Assembly (NCBI GenBank): GCA_035519675.1
Contig: DATIWB010000120.1
Location: forward strand, 1-64,000
Direction: 5' to 3'
Source: RPRB01 sp035519675
Lineage (GTDB): Bacteria > Myxococcota > Myxococcia > Myxococcales > Myxococcaceae
DNA: 64,000 bases
Both the position numbers and the translations under genes were made by a program. This document shows, piece by piece, positions 32,551 to 42,700 of this stretch. The notes under the pieces were generated by a model that was not told the origin of the DNA, did not search any database, and saw nothing but the letters and a program-made list of their open reading frames with translations. How positions within the stretch are numbered: position 1 is the first letter of the stretch; every line of letters starts with the position of its first letter.

Positions 32551-33345
32551 TCAGGGTGCCTCGCCGCCCACCCCGCGCCGCATCGCCCACCTCCAGAGCA
32601 TCGCGTCTGGAACCGGGAGCGCGAGGAAGAGGTGCTCCAGCACCGCGAGGCCGAGGATGGTGGCCACCAGGGTCTTCCCCACTGTCGCGAGCGCTGTCGC
32701 GTCCGGCGGCACCGGCTGTGTCACCAGCCAGACGAACACCGCGCCGGCGGCGAGCAGCGACACCGGCATCAGGGGATTCCACCGCGCCCGGCGGAAGTAG
32801 CTGAGCATGTACCGCAAGTGCTCGGGGATGAAGCGCTCGGTGAGGTTCCGGACCCCGAGGAACACGTTGAGCTTCGCCGACAGCCGCATCACCCAGAGCA
32901 CCAGGAAGGTCCGCGCCCCGACCTGGTTCGTCGCGCCCCAGGTCAGCACCAGCACCGCGGCCAGGGTGACGGCCAGCGCCAGCTCGTGGTGGATGACCAC
33001 CGCCGTCGCGTACCGGAACCGCGCCCAGCCGCGCGCTCCTGGCGGGCAGGCGGTCTTCCTCGGCCCGGTCACCACTCCGAGCAGGAAGGTCAGCTCGTGC
33101 CAGCCCCAGAGCACGAGGGCCGAGCTGAAGGCCAGGTAGGCCCCACCACTCGACTCGAGCCCGCTGGACCACCACAGCCCCAACAGCCCGCCGAGCGCGA
33201 GCGCGGTGGCGGCTCCAATGCTCACCCGGAAGGTGGACCGGGGCAGCCCGTCCACCCAGAGCACGACCCCGGTGCTCGCCCACCAGGCGACGACGACGAA
33301 GAGGGCTGCGCGGGCATGCTCGCTCACGGAGGAGTCCGGGGTCAC
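32551..33345 (-). CDS. puhE: Photosynthetic complex assembly protein PuhE
   Basis: 264 residues with several membrane helices (ALFVVVAWWASTGVVLWV, FLVLWVMRLSAKLNVFLGVR, ALATVGKTLVATILGLAVLE). This is the DUF3623/PuhE-type protein found after acsF in purple-bacterial PGCs and implicated in reaction-centre/light-harvesting assembly. It begins at GTG 33345, which overlaps the acsF stop (GTGA). It is the last gene of the long bchF operon and the left edge of the PGC in this window. Confidence 0.88.
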   Translation of the reverse strand: MTPDSSVSEHARAALFVVVAWWASTGVVLWVDGLPRSTFRVSIGAATALALGGLLGLWWSSGLESSGGAYLAFSSALVLWGWHELTFLLGVVTGPRKTACPPGARGWARFRYATAVVIHHELALAVTLAAVLVLTWGATNQVGARTFLVLWVMRLSAKLNVFLGVRNLTERFIPEHLRYMLSYFRRARWNPLMPVSLLAAGAVFVWLVTQPVPPDATALATVGKTLVATILGLAVLEHLFLALPVPDAMLWRWAMRRGVGGEAP

Positions 33346-34424
33346 CAGGCGGGCACGCGGCGCGGCTCGGCCGGCAGGGCGTTGGCCCTGGGCGGGAGGA
33401 GGTACAGGCGGATCATGTTCACCGCGACGGCCGCCTTGAGCCCGAGCGCCCGCAGCCGCCCGAGCACCCCGCCCCGCTGCCTCGCCCTGTCGATCTCCAC
33501 CGCCAGCCGCTGCACCCGCCGCAGCCCCTCGAGGAAGGCCGGGTTCTCCACGTCGATCAGCGCGGGGAACACCTGGCGCGAGATGTCGGTGGTGATCCGG
33601 AAGACGTCCATCCCGTACCTCTCCGGGTCGAGGCCCAGCGCCTGGTGGAACTCGGGCCGGGCGTGGTCGCGGACGAACATCGTCGCGAACACGGCGAGCT
33701 GGAAGAACCGGATCCAGAGCGTGTTCAGCCCCTGGAGCAGCCTCGGATTGGCGCGCATCAGGAGCGCGAAGGCCTCGCCGTGGCGGAACTCGTCGTTGCA
33801 CCACTCCTTGAACCACTTGAAGATTGGATGGAAGCGGTGCTCGGGGTGACGCTCGAGGTGTCGGTAGATGCTGATGTAGCGGGCGTAGCCGATCTTCTCC
33901 GAGAGGTACGTGGCGTAGAAGATGAACTTGGGCTTGAAGAACGTGTACTTCTTCGCCCGGGTGAGGAAGCCCAGGTCCACCGCCACGCCGAAGTCCTTGA
34001 GGCTGTCGTTGATGAAGCCGGCGTGGCGGGCCTCGTCGCGGCTCATGTACTTGAAGAGCGCGCAGAGGTCGGGGTTGCTGCCCCGCTTGCGGATCTCCGC
34101 ATAGAGCACGCAGCCGGAGAACTCGGCGGTGAGCGAGCTCACCAGGAAGTCGATGAACTCCTTGCGCAGCGCGGGAGGAATCCGCTCGGTGTCCAGGTCC
34201 CACTCCTGGTTCCGGACGAAGTGGCGCCGGTTGGTGTCGGCGGCCAGCTCGGCGATCAGCGCGTCCCACTCGGCGCGGACCGACTCGACCTGGATGCGGT
34301 TCATCTCCTCGAAGTCGGTGGTGTAGAAGCGCGGGCTGAGCGTCGTCGTCTGCTGGGCCCGGAGAGTGGTCTCGTTGACTGCCACCGGCGTGCGCCGGGT
34401 GGTCTCTTGCATCACAGCGGTCAC
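33342..34424 (-). CDS. acsF: Mg-protoporphyrin IX monomethyl ester oxidative cyclase
   Basis: 360 residues. Forms ring E of bacteriochlorophyll with O2, using a di-iron site. Ferritin-like metal motifs: SSLTAEFSGCVLYAE, FKYMSRDEARHAGF (DExRH) and WFKEWCNDEFRHGEAF (second DExRH). The oxygen-dependent AcsF, without a bchE in the window, points to an aerobic phototroph. GTG 34424 is preferred over ATG 34412 because GGAGG lies 5 nt upstream and it overlaps the upstream stop (GTGA). Order puhC-orf-acsF-puhE is typical of proteobacterial PGCs. Confidence 0.95.
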   Translation of the reverse strand: MTAVMQETTRRTPVAVNETTLRAQQTTTLSPRFYTTDFEEMNRIQVESVRAEWDALIAELAADTNRRHFVRNQEWDLDTERIPPALRKEFIDFLVSSLTAEFSGCVLYAEIRKRGSNPDLCALFKYMSRDEARHAGFINDSLKDFGVAVDLGFLTRAKKYTFFKPKFIFYATYLSEKIGYARYISIYRHLERHPEHRFHPIFKWFKEWCNDEFRHGEAFALLMRANPRLLQGLNTLWIRFFQLAVFATMFVRDHARPEFHQALGLDPERYGMDVFRITTDISRQVFPALIDVENPAFLEGLRRVQRLAVEIDRARQRGGVLGRLRALGLKAAVAVNMIRLYLLPPRANALPAEPRRVPAW

Positions 34425-34726
34425 AGCGTCCTCCGGTCGGTGAAGCTGACGTCGAGAAGCGACAGGCAATCGAGATTCCCGGCGAGGCGGGTCCAGCTGC
34501 GCTCCAGCCATCCGGCATGGGTCACGGTCGCGGTGCGCCGCTCCACCCGCACTTCGCCGTAGGGCGGGTTGATCTCCGCGCCGTGGACCCGCACCCGGTC
34601 CCCCGGGTGGATGGGCACCTCCCCGTCGAGCTCCACGTGCGCCGCCAGGCTCTCGAAGGTGTGCGAGACGCGGACGGTGCACGTGGTGTCAAAGGAGTGC
34701 GCGCGCCAGCGGAACAGAGCGCTCAT
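34421..34726 (-). CDS. Conserved PGC protein between puhC and acsF, unknown function
   Basis: 101 residues, soluble. Sequence FRWRAHSFDTTCTVRVSHTF, ELDGEVPIHPGDRVRVHG and TATVTHAGWLERSWTRLAGN. A ~95-100-aa protein of this type lies in the same slot in many purple-bacterial PGCs; function is not established, photosystem assembly is inferred. The fold looks like a small beta-barrel (OB-like) module. Both ends overlap neighbours by 4 nt: ATG with the puhC stop (ATGA at 34723-34726) and its stop with the acsF GTG (GTGA). Confidence 0.78.
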   Translation of the reverse strand: MSALFRWRAHSFDTTCTVRVSHTFESLAAHVELDGEVPIHPGDRVRVHGAEINPPYGEVRVERRTATVTHAGWLERSWTRLAGNLDCLSLLDVSFTDRRTL

Positions 34727-35184
34727 CGTGCCCCCTGGCGCCGTCCCGCCTCGAGCAGCCGGGCGAAGGCGGCGGTGTTGTCCGGCCCGAAGGCGGTGAG
34801 GTCGATGCGGCGGTGGGTGGCGAGATCCTCGAGCGCCAGGCGCCCGTCGGCCCTCCGCTCGATCCGGAAGGTCCCGGCCCGCCCGAGCGACTCCAGCTTC
34901 CGCTCCCGGAACAACCCCCGCAGCACCCCGCGGATGAAGCCGTTGCTCGCCGGCGGGACGCGGGCCAGCTCACGCCCCGAGGCCGGCTCGAGCATGGCGA
35001 TGGACCCGTCCGGCCGATCCTCGAACCGCACCTCGATCGCCTCCGCCGGGGCCGTCGCCACGGCGGGGGCCGTCGCACGGGTGAGCCGGGCCCCCGCGGT
35101 GAGGACCAGGGTCAGGGCAAGGAGCGCGCCCGCGGCGAGCAGCACGCCCCTCGGGACCGGATTCATCGTCTGGGAATGGCTCAT
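34723..35184 (-). CDS. puhC: Photosynthetic complex assembly protein PuhC
   Basis: 153 residues, one N-terminal membrane anchor (GVLLAAGALLALTLVLTAG) then a periplasmic domain (IEVRFEDRPDGSIAMLEPAS, NGFIRGVLRGLFRERKLESL). PuhC supports assembly of the RC-LH1 core. It lies 16 nt after puhB and overlaps the next ORF by ATGA. The C-terminal IDLTAFGPDNTAAFARLLEA matches the family pattern. Confidence 0.9.
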   Translation of the reverse strand: MSHSQTMNPVPRGVLLAAGALLALTLVLTAGARLTRATAPAVATAPAEAIEVRFEDRPDGSIAMLEPASGRELARVPPASNGFIRGVLRGLFRERKLESLGRAGTFRIERRADGRLALEDLATHRRIDLTAFGPDNTAAFARLLEAGRRQGAR

Positions 35185-35200
35185 CGCGGGCGTCCTCGGC

Positions 35201-35905
35201 TCACCCTCCGGCCGCCGTCCCGAGCGCGGGCGACAGCGTGGCCGGAGGCGACACCCCGGCGGCCGTGGACGGGGCGCCCGTCTCGGGCACGGGCGCGCCC
35301 GCCGCGACCGGCGTTCCCTCGCTGGCGCTCCAGGCCTGCACCGCGTCGGCGAGGAGCGCCGCGACCCGGGCGACGTCCGGGACGGCCCGCAGCATCGGGT
35401 CGGCCCTCCGGAATCGCCATGGCCGCACGTGCGGCCAGAGGTGGGCGTAGGCGATCCGCTCCTGACCGGAGAGCCGGAGGACGATGTCCCCCTCGCCGCG
35501 TGGCCCCGACCTCACGTCCGCCGAGGCCAGGCGCCGGAACGGCAGGTTGAAGCTCATGGGCAGGGCGATGCCGAACCGCATCACCACCCGCCGGGTGGTC
35601 AGGGTGTAGACGGTGCCCCGGGCGTGCAGCACCGCGAGGAGCACCACCAGCCCGAGGCAGCCCAGCGCCAGCGGCAGCACCGTGGCCGCGGCGACCAGCG
35701 CCGCGCCGAGCCGGCCGCTGGCCCCGAAGGAGCCCACGCCTCGCGCGGCGACCACCGCGCCCAGGTAGAGCCCGAGCCAGCCCACGTGGAACGGGCTCCG
35801 GCCGAGGCCTTTCCACGAAGGACGACCCTGCCAGAGGATGCGTTCCCCGGGAGGGAGCGGCCGCGGGAGCCCCGGGATGGGCTCGAGCTCGTGCGCGTCG
35901 CTCAC
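35201..35905 (-). CDS. puhB: Photosynthetic complex assembly protein PuhB
   Basis: 234 residues. N-terminal IPGLPRPLPPGERILWQGRP is typical for PuhB, followed by two or more membrane helices (ALVAAATVLPLALGCLGLVV) and a bPH2-like beta domain (TVYTLTTRRVVMRFGIALP). Supports reaction-centre assembly. The C-terminal 45 residues are Ala/Pro-rich and look disordered, an extension beyond the typical family length. ATG 35905 overlaps the puhA stop (ATGA). Confidence 0.9.
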   Translation of the reverse strand: MSDAHELEPIPGLPRPLPPGERILWQGRPSWKGLGRSPFHVGWLGLYLGAVVAARGVGSFGASGRLGAALVAAATVLPLALGCLGLVVLLAVLHARGTVYTLTTRRVVMRFGIALPMSFNLPFRRLASADVRSGPRGEGDIVLRLSGQERIAYAHLWPHVRPWRFRRADPMLRAVPDVARVAALLADAVQAWSASEGTPVAAGAPVPETGAPSTAAGVSPPATLSPALGTAAGG

Positions 35906-36663
35906 AGCACCGGCCCCAGCCGGCGAGGCTCGGCGTAGAGCCGGCCCGCGGCGTAGTAGGCGCCGATCTTCTCCTCCTCGAGCAGCGTCACCTGATCGGG
36001 GTTCTTCAGCGCCGGGACGCTGCCGAAGTGGCTGGAGCCGAGCGCGTGAACCCGGACCTGCCTCGGGTCGGAGGCGAGGCGGGCCATGGTGATCGGCAAC
36101 AGGCGGCGGCCTCCGGCGGAGAGCTCGACCTCGAGGTAGCGGACCAGCGCGTCGGCGCGGTCCACCCAGATGTCGGTCACCTTGCCCGCGACCTGCCCGT
36201 CCGCGGCGACCACCGCCCAGCCCCGGGGGTCGGGTCCGGCGTCGACCGAGAAGTCCCGGGCCACGCGCATCGGGACGATCGCCAGGTGACCCTCGCGGGT
36301 CCGCTCGGGAGCATCCTCCCGCTGAGCGTACGACGCCGGGCCAGCGTTGCAGAGCATCGGGTTGCCCACCGGCTGGAGCGGAAAGCCGCTCGCCGGCGAG
36401 GTGCGCTGGGCGCCGATCTCCCGGAGGTCGCGGTTGGCGTTGGGCACCGTGGTCAGGTGCCCCTCCCGCGTGCGGTAGGTCTTCGGCGGAGGAATGAGGA
36501 TCGGCCCGGTGGGATGGACGATCCGCGGGTTGTCCTCCTCGGTGGGGTACCCCTCGCGACGGTCCTCGCGACGCAGGTAGAAGACCAGGCCAGCGAAGAA
36601 GATCCAGAATGCGTACAGGACCACCTGGGCGACGTCGAGGTGCTGGGTCAAGGCGACGGACAT
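35902..36663 (-). CDS. puhA: Reaction-centre H subunit
   Basis: 253 residues. A single N-terminal transmembrane helix (VVLYAFWIFFAGLVFYLRRE) and a cytoplasmic PRC-barrel domain (GQVAGKVTDIWVDRADALVR, RRLLPITMARLASDPR, EEEKIGAYYAAGRLYAEP). It caps the L/M dimer and tunes proton delivery to QB. Start ATG 36663, preceded by GGGAGGAG. In the long bchF operon, 31 nt after lhaA. The length and EGYPTEEDN segment are typical. Confidence 0.95.
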   Translation of the reverse strand: MSVALTQHLDVAQVVLYAFWIFFAGLVFYLRREDRREGYPTEEDNPRIVHPTGPILIPPPKTYRTREGHLTTVPNANRDLREIGAQRTSPASGFPLQPVGNPMLCNAGPASYAQREDAPERTREGHLAIVPMRVARDFSVDAGPDPRGWAVVAADGQVAGKVTDIWVDRADALVRYLEVELSAGGRRLLPITMARLASDPRQVRVHALGSSHFGSVPALKNPDQVTLLEEEKIGAYYAAGRLYAEPRRLGPVL

Positions 36664-36694
36664 CGGTGCTCCTCCCGGGGCGACGGCCCCGCCA

Positions 36695-38125
36695 TCAGTT
36701 CGGCAGCTCGGCGAGGCCGAACCGCATCGGTGAGCTGCTGCGCTGGCCGATGCGGACCAGCGGTCCGATCGCCACCAGCGTCCCGAACAACAGTGCGATC
36801 TCCAGGTGCCACACCACGCTGTACCCGACGGACGCCGAGGCGAGACCGGGCCCCAGCGCTCCACGCGCCGCGAGCCCCGAGACCAGGTCGCGCAGCGCAC
36901 CGCCGAGCAGGATTCCTCCACCGGCCGCGGTGGCCTGCACCGCGCCCCAGGCCCCGATGGCCAGGCCGCTCCGGCCCTTCTCGGGCAGAGCCATGGCCGC
37001 GGTGAGCGAGCCGACACTGAACCACCCGCCGCCGAAGCCGATGCAGGCGGTGCCCGCCCAGAACAGCGGCAGGGCCGACAGCGGCGCGGAGAAGATGACC
37101 AGCGAGAAGCCGCCGATGCCCACCAGCGCCCCCAGCGCGGCGAGGAGGTGCGCGTCGCGGCCGCGCGACAGCGAGCGGGCGGCGAAGTAGAGGCCGGCCA
37201 GCGTCCCGCTGGCCATGATCGCGGTGAGCGAGGTGGTCGCCGAGACCGAGAGGCGGAGGACCTCCCCGCCGTAGGGCTCGAGCAGGATGTCCTGCATGTT
37301 GAAGCCCGCCGCGCCGAGCCCCACCGCGACCAGCAGCCGGCTCGCCGGGCCGCCGCGGAGGAGCTCGCGGAAGGAGCGGCTGAACGAGGGCGCGGAAGCG
37401 GCCTCCTCCCGCGGTGAGGGCAGCTGGGGGGCCTCCTGCTTCCAGAGGGCGACGATGTTCAGCGCCATGGTGCAGAGCGCCGCGCCCTGGATGATCTGGA
37501 TGAGCTTCAGGTGATCGAAGCTCTGCAGGAGCGCGCCGAAGCAGAGCGAGGCGAGCACCATGCCGACCAGGAGCATCACGTAGAGCAGCGCGACCACCCG
37601 GGGCCTCGCCTCGGCCGGCGCGAGGTCGGTGGCCAGCGACACCCCGGCGGTCTGCGCGGTGTGGAGCCCCGCGCCGATCATCAGGAAGGCCAGCGCCGCG
37701 GCCAGCTCGCCCACCCAGGGGTAGACCAGCGTCCCCCGCCCCGAGAGCACCAGGAGCGCGAAGGGCAGGATGGCCAGCCCCCCGAACTGGATCAGGGTCC
37801 CCATCCACACGTAGGGCACCCGCCGCCACCCGAGCGGCGAGACGTGGTGATCGGAGCGGAAGCCGATCAGCGCCCGGAACGGCGCGGAGAGAATGGGCAG
37901 CGCCGCCATCCCGGCCACCAGCCAGGCGGGGATCCCCAGCTCGACGATCATCACCCGGTTCAGCGTGCCATTCAGCAGCACCAGCGAGATGCCGACGGAG
38001 ATCTGGAACAGCGACAGCCGCAGGAGCCGCGAGAGCGGGAGCTCGGGGGTGGCCGCATCGGCGAACGGCAGGAGCCTGGGGCTCAGCCGGGTCCAGAAGC
38101 CGGTGACCGAGCGCGCGTCGCTCAT
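36695..38125 (-). CDS. lhaA: LH1 assembly protein LhaA (PucC-family transporter fold)
   Basis: 476 residues, twelve membrane helices of the BCH2/PucC MFS-like family. Landmarks: FRALIGFRSDHHVSPLGWRR (the RSD motif), GFNMQDILLEPYGGEVLRLS and GIGFGGGWFSVGSLTAAMAL. LhaA is required for LH1 assembly and may handle bacteriochlorophyll. It sits between bchM and puhA, as in typical purple bacteria. Its ATG overlaps the bchM stop (ATGA at 38122-38125). No second pucC is present near bchG/bchP. Confidence 0.93.
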   Translation of the reverse strand: MSDARSVTGFWTRLSPRLLPFADAATPELPLSRLLRLSLFQISVGISLVLLNGTLNRVMIVELGIPAWLVAGMAALPILSAPFRALIGFRSDHHVSPLGWRRVPYVWMGTLIQFGGLAILPFALLVLSGRGTLVYPWVGELAAALAFLMIGAGLHTAQTAGVSLATDLAPAEARPRVVALLYVMLLVGMVLASLCFGALLQSFDHLKLIQIIQGAALCTMALNIVALWKQEAPQLPSPREEAASAPSFSRSFRELLRGGPASRLLVAVGLGAAGFNMQDILLEPYGGEVLRLSVSATTSLTAIMASGTLAGLYFAARSLSRGRDAHLLAALGALVGIGGFSLVIFSAPLSALPLFWAGTACIGFGGGWFSVGSLTAAMALPEKGRSGLAIGAWGAVQATAAGGGILLGGALRDLVSGLAARGALGPGLASASVGYSVVWHLEIALLFGTLVAIGPLVRIGQRSSSPMRFGLAELPN

Positions 38126-38832
38126 CCGCCTCCCCCGGTGAGCAGACGGATCGCCTGGGACTTGTAGAAGGCGGTGTCGATGCGCTCGGTGCCTTCCACG
38201 GTGGCGCCCTGCAGGCGCGGATGGGCGGCGATGCGCCGGCGCAGCGCCCGCTCGGCGATGGGGACGATGGCCGGCGAGCGGTGGCCCCGGGGGAGGAGCT
38301 GCCCCAGGAGGTGCATCAGCCGGAGGAGGAACGTCCCCGGGGCGAAGGTGAACAGCAGGCCGCGCGAGGCACGCGCCGACAGCCGGGCGACCATCTCCAC
38401 CATGTCGTCCGGCTCGTAGTGGATGAGCGAGTCCATGGCCACGACCCAGTCGAACCGCCCAAGCGAAGGCTCGAGCATGTCGCTCACCCGGAAGTCGACC
38501 GCGCCGGGCCCGGGGATGACGGGCGCGCGCTCGCGGGCCAGCGCGACCAGGGTCGGCGACAGGTCGATGGCCATCACCTCGGCGCCCCGCCGCGCCGCCT
38601 CGACCGCCAGCGCCCCGGTGCCGCAGCCGGCGTCCAGCACCCGCTGCCCGCGGAGGTCCGCGGGGAGGTAGCCCAGCAGAGTGGAGCGCATCCGGTCACG
38701 CCCGGCGCGCACCGTGGCCCGGATCCGGCTCACCGGGCCGTCGGAGGTCAGCCGCGCCCAGGCATGGGCCGCGGTGCGATCGAAGTACTGCTCCAGCTGG
38801 CTCCGCCGGACGAGGTAGGACGCGGTGTCCAT
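38122..38832 (-). CDS. bchM: Mg-protoporphyrin IX O-methyltransferase
   Basis: 236 residues. SAM-dependent methylation of Mg-protoporphyrin IX. Motif I is QRVLDAGCGTGALAVEAARR, motif II MAIDLSPTLVALARERA, then FDWVVAMDSLIHYEPDDM. The N-terminus YFDRTAAHAWARLTSDGPVS is a BchM signature. ATG 38832 shares its first A with the bchL stop (TGATG). Positioned directly after bchL and before lhaA. Confidence 0.95.
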   Translation of the reverse strand: MDTASYLVRRSQLEQYFDRTAAHAWARLTSDGPVSRIRATVRAGRDRMRSTLLGYLPADLRGQRVLDAGCGTGALAVEAARRGAEVMAIDLSPTLVALARERAPVIPGPGAVDFRVSDMLEPSLGRFDWVVAMDSLIHYEPDDMVEMVARLSARASRGLLFTFAPGTFLLRLMHLLGQLLPRGHRSPAIVPIAERALRRRIAAHPRLQGATVEGTERIDTAFYKSQAIRLLTGGGG

Positions 38833-39725
38833 CAGTCGTAGCCCAGGAAGTCGAAGATCTCGCGGTCCTTCATCGACCGCCCATCCAGCGCCGGTGTGCC
38901 CTCCCAGAGCTTCATCGCCAGGGCGAGGTACTCGGTCTGCACCCGGTCCAGCTCGGCGCTGGGCTCCATCTCGAAGAGGGTGGACTTCTTGAGGCGGCTC
39001 CGCCGGATGACGTCCAGGTCCGGGAAGTGAGCCAGCTTGGCCAGTCCAGCACGCTCGTTGAAGCGGTCGATCTGGTCGGTGGCCGCACTCCGGTTGGCGA
39101 TGACCCCGCCCAGGCGCACCGCGTAGTTCTTCGACTTGGCCTGGATGGCGGCGATGATCCGGTTCATCGCGAAGATGCTGTCGAAGTCGTTGGCGGTGAC
39201 GATCAGCGCCCGCTGGGCGTGCTGGAGCGGGGCGGCGAACCCGCCGCACACCACGTCCCCGAGCACGTCGAAGATGACCACCTCGGTGTCCTCGAGCAGA
39301 CGGTGCTCCTTGAGGAGCTTCACCGTCTGGCCGACGACGTAGCCCCCGCACCCCGTGCCCGCGGGGGGACCGCCGGCCTCCACGCAGAGCACGCCGTTGT
39401 ACCCCTCGAAGACGAAGTCCTCGGCCCGGAGCTCCTCGGCGTGGAACTCGACCGACTCCAGCGCGTCGATCACCGTGGGCTGGAGCTTCTTGGTGAGGGT
39501 GAAGGTCGAGTCGTGCTTCGGATCGCATCCGATCTGCAGCACCCGCTTGCCCAGCTTGCTGAAGGCCACCGAGAGGTTGGACGAGGTGGTGCTCTTGCCG
39601 ATCCCTCCCTTGCCGTAGACGGCGAAGACCTTCGCCCCCTCGATGGCCACCGGGGCCACCGGATGGAACTGGACGCTGCCGTCGCCATCGCCTGCCTGGG
39701 GTCGTGCACTCACGGAGGTCTGCAT
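38832..39725 (-). CDS. bchL: Dark protochlorophyllide reductase iron protein
   Basis: 297 residues, NifH-like ATPase of the DPOR complex with BchN-BchB. P-loop AVYGKGGIGKSTTSSNL near 36-52, IGCDPKHDSTFTLTKKL, the 4Fe-4S cysteines in EAGGPPAGTGCGGYVVGQ and FDVLGDVVCGGFAAPL. ATP hydrolysis drives electron transfer to the NB catalytic unit; the enzyme is oxygen-sensitive. 28 nt after bchH, same operon. Confidence 0.96.
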   Translation of the reverse strand: MQTSVSARPQAGDGDGSVQFHPVAPVAIEGAKVFAVYGKGGIGKSTTSSNLSVAFSKLGKRVLQIGCDPKHDSTFTLTKKLQPTVIDALESVEFHAEELRAEDFVFEGYNGVLCVEAGGPPAGTGCGGYVVGQTVKLLKEHRLLEDTEVVIFDVLGDVVCGGFAAPLQHAQRALIVTANDFDSIFAMNRIIAAIQAKSKNYAVRLGGVIANRSAATDQIDRFNERAGLAKLAHFPDLDVIRRSRLKKSTLFEMEPSAELDRVQTEYLALAMKLWEGTPALDGRSMKDREIFDFLGYD

Positions 39726-39753
39726 CGGCTCCTCGCCTCGTCGGTTCTCCGCG

Positions 39754-42700
39754 TCAGGCTGCGACGCGTGAGCCCAGCCCTTCCAGGTTGTCTTCCAGCT
39801 CTTCTCCGGCCCGCCGCAGCGCCTCGAGCGTCGCCTCGTCCGGCTTCCAGTAGTTCCGCTCCCTGGCTTCGAGCAGCCGGTTGGCCAGCTTGAGCGAGGC
39901 CTTGGGGTTCAGCCGCGCCAGCCGCTCGCGCATCACCGGGTCGAGCAGGTAGGTCTCGGTCAGCTCGCGGTAGACCCAGGGCTCGACCTGCCCGGTGGTG
40001 GCGGACCAGCCGAGGGTGTTGGTCACCTGGGCCTCGATGTGCCTCACTCCCTCGGCGCCGTGCTTCAGCATCTCCTCGGCCCACTTGGGGTTGAGCGAGC
40101 GGGTCCGGCTCTCGAGCGAGACCTGCTCGGCGAGGGTGCGAACCCGGCCCTCCCCGCGGGTCTGGTCGCCGATGTAGACCGGGATCTCCGCCCCGCTCCC
40201 TTTCGCCTGGCGGACGGCGCGCCCGATGCCGCCAAGCGAGTCGAAGTAGTGGTCGATGGTGGTGACGCCGAGCTCCACCGACTCGAGGTTCTGGTACGCC
40301 AGCTCCACCCCGGCGAGGACGGAGCTCATCAGCTCCGGCTGCTTCACCGGAGCGCCGGTCCGGCCGTAGGCGAAGCACTTCCGGCGCTGGAAGGTGTCGC
40401 CCAGCTCCTCCTCGTCGCGCCACGCCCCGCTGTCGATCAGCTGGTTGACGTTGGCCCCGTAGACCCCGTCGGCGTTGCTGAAGACACGGAGCGCCGCGGT
40501 CTCCAGGTCGCAGCCGTGCGCCTTCTGGTGCTCGAGCGCGTGCCGGCGGACGAAGTTCCTCTCCAGTGGCTCGTCGGCCTGCGCGGCCAGGTAGGCTGCC
40601 TCGGCGAGGAGCCGCGTCTGGAGCGGCAGGAGGTCGCGGAAGATGCCGGAGAGGGTGACCAGCACGTCGATCCGCGGCCGGCCCAGCTCCTCGAGCGGGA
40701 CGAGCTGCGCGCCGCACAGCCGCCCGTAGCTGTCCATCCGCGGCCGCGCGCCGAGCAGGGCCAGCACCTGACCGATGGGGCCCCCACCGGACTTGAGGTT
40801 GTCCGCGCCCCACAGGACGATGGCCACCGACTCGGGCAGGGGGTTGCCCTCGGCCACGTGCCGCGCGAGCAGCCGGGAGGCCTGCTCCGCCCCGTCGAGC
40901 ACCGCGAAGGCGCTGGGGATGGAGAAGGGGTCGAAGCCGTGGAGGTTGCGCCCGGTCGGGAGCACGTCCGGGTTGCGCAGCAGGTCTCCGCCCGGAGCCG
41001 GCCGGGTGAACTTTCCGTCGAGCGCGCGCATCAGCGCGGCCAGCTCGTGGTCCACCGAGAGGTCGCGGTTGGTGCGCGCCAGCTGCTGGAGGAGGCCAAG
41101 CGCAGGGGCATCGCCCTCGCGTCCGCCGGCCCGAAGCAGGCCTTCCGGATCGTCCCCGGCCACCAGTGCCTCGATGCTCTCGCGGCAGGGGCGGGAGGCG
41201 GCCGGCACCGGTGCGCCCTCGGCGATGGCCACCAGGTAGTCCACCCGGGCCCGCGGCGGCATCGGCTCGCCCACCACGTGCAGCCCGCAGGGGATGAGCG
41301 TCTGCTCGAGCTCGGCGATCTTCTGCCCCAGCGCCTGCACCTCGTGCTCGGAGGCGGCGGTCCACGCTGGCTCGGCGGGCGCGAGCTCCAGCTCCGCGGC
41401 CTGGGCCTGGAGGATCGGCACGAGCCGCGCCGCCTCGCAGTCGCCCGGGCGAAGCGCGCGGAAGCGGTCCAGGGACTCCTTCAGCGAGAGCAGCCCGCGG
41501 TACAGCCCGGCCTCGGTCACCGGAGGCGTGAGGTAGCTGACCAGCGTCGCCGCCGACCGCCGCCGCGCCAGCGCGCCCTCGGAGGGGTTGTTGGCCGCGT
41601 AGAGGTAGAGGTTGGGGAGGTCGCCGATGAGCCGGTCCGGCCAGCAGGTCGAGGAGAGCCCGGTGTGCTTGCCGGGCATGAATTCCACCGCGCCGTGGGT
41701 GCCGAAGTGCAGCACCGCCTGCGCCCCGAAGTCCTCCCGCAGCCAGCGGTAGAAGGCGGAGAAGGCATGGGTGGGGGCGAAGCCGCCCTCGAAGAGCAGG
41801 CGCATCGGGTCGCCCTCGTACCCGAACGCCGGCTGCAGCCCGACCACCACCCGGCCGAAGCGCGCCCCGAGGACGAAGATCGATCGCCCGTCGGTCTGGT
41901 GCTTCCCCGGCGCCGGGCCCCACTGCCGCTCGATGTCGGCGAGGTGCGGCTCGCGGCGAACGTGGTGGTCGGTGTCGATCCGGGCCAGGACGTTGGCGTC
42001 GGTGCCGTGCTCGGCCGAGTTGCCCCCCAGCACCCGCTCGCGCAGCGCGTCCACCGTCTCCGGCACCTCGACGTCGTAGCCCTCGGCTGCCATCGCCCTC
42101 AGGGTGTTGTGCAGCGACTCGAAGACCGAGAGGTGGGCGGCGGTGCCCGCCGCGCCGCCGTTGGGTGGGAAGTTGAAGAGCACCACCGCCACGTTCCGCT
42201 CGGCACGAGGCGTCTTCCGCAGCTGCACCCACTTCGCCACCCTGGAGACCAGCATCTCCACCCGGTCGTCGATGCCGGTCATCTGGGCGTGGGACGTGCC
42301 GCACGCGCCCTGGCGTCCCCCGAAGACGATGGGGCCGGTGGCCCCATCCAGCTCGGGGATGGCGACCATGATGGTGGACTCGAGCGGCGACAGGCCGCTG
42401 GACGAGGCACGCCACTGCTCCACCGTCTGGAACTCGAGCGGCTGGGCGGTGACGTACGGCACGTCGAGCCGGGCGAGCATCTCCTCCCCTGCCCTGGCGT
42501 CGTTGAAGGCCGGGCCGCCCACCAGGCTGAAGCCGGTGAGCGAGACCACCGCGTCGACCGCCACCTTCCCGTCGCGGAGGAAGAACTTCTCGATGGCCGG
42601 TCGGTTGTCGAGACCGCTGGCGAAGGCCGGGAGAACCCGGTAACCCCGCGCCTCGAAGCGCTCGATCACCGCGTCGTAGTGCGCGGAGTCGCCGGAGAGC

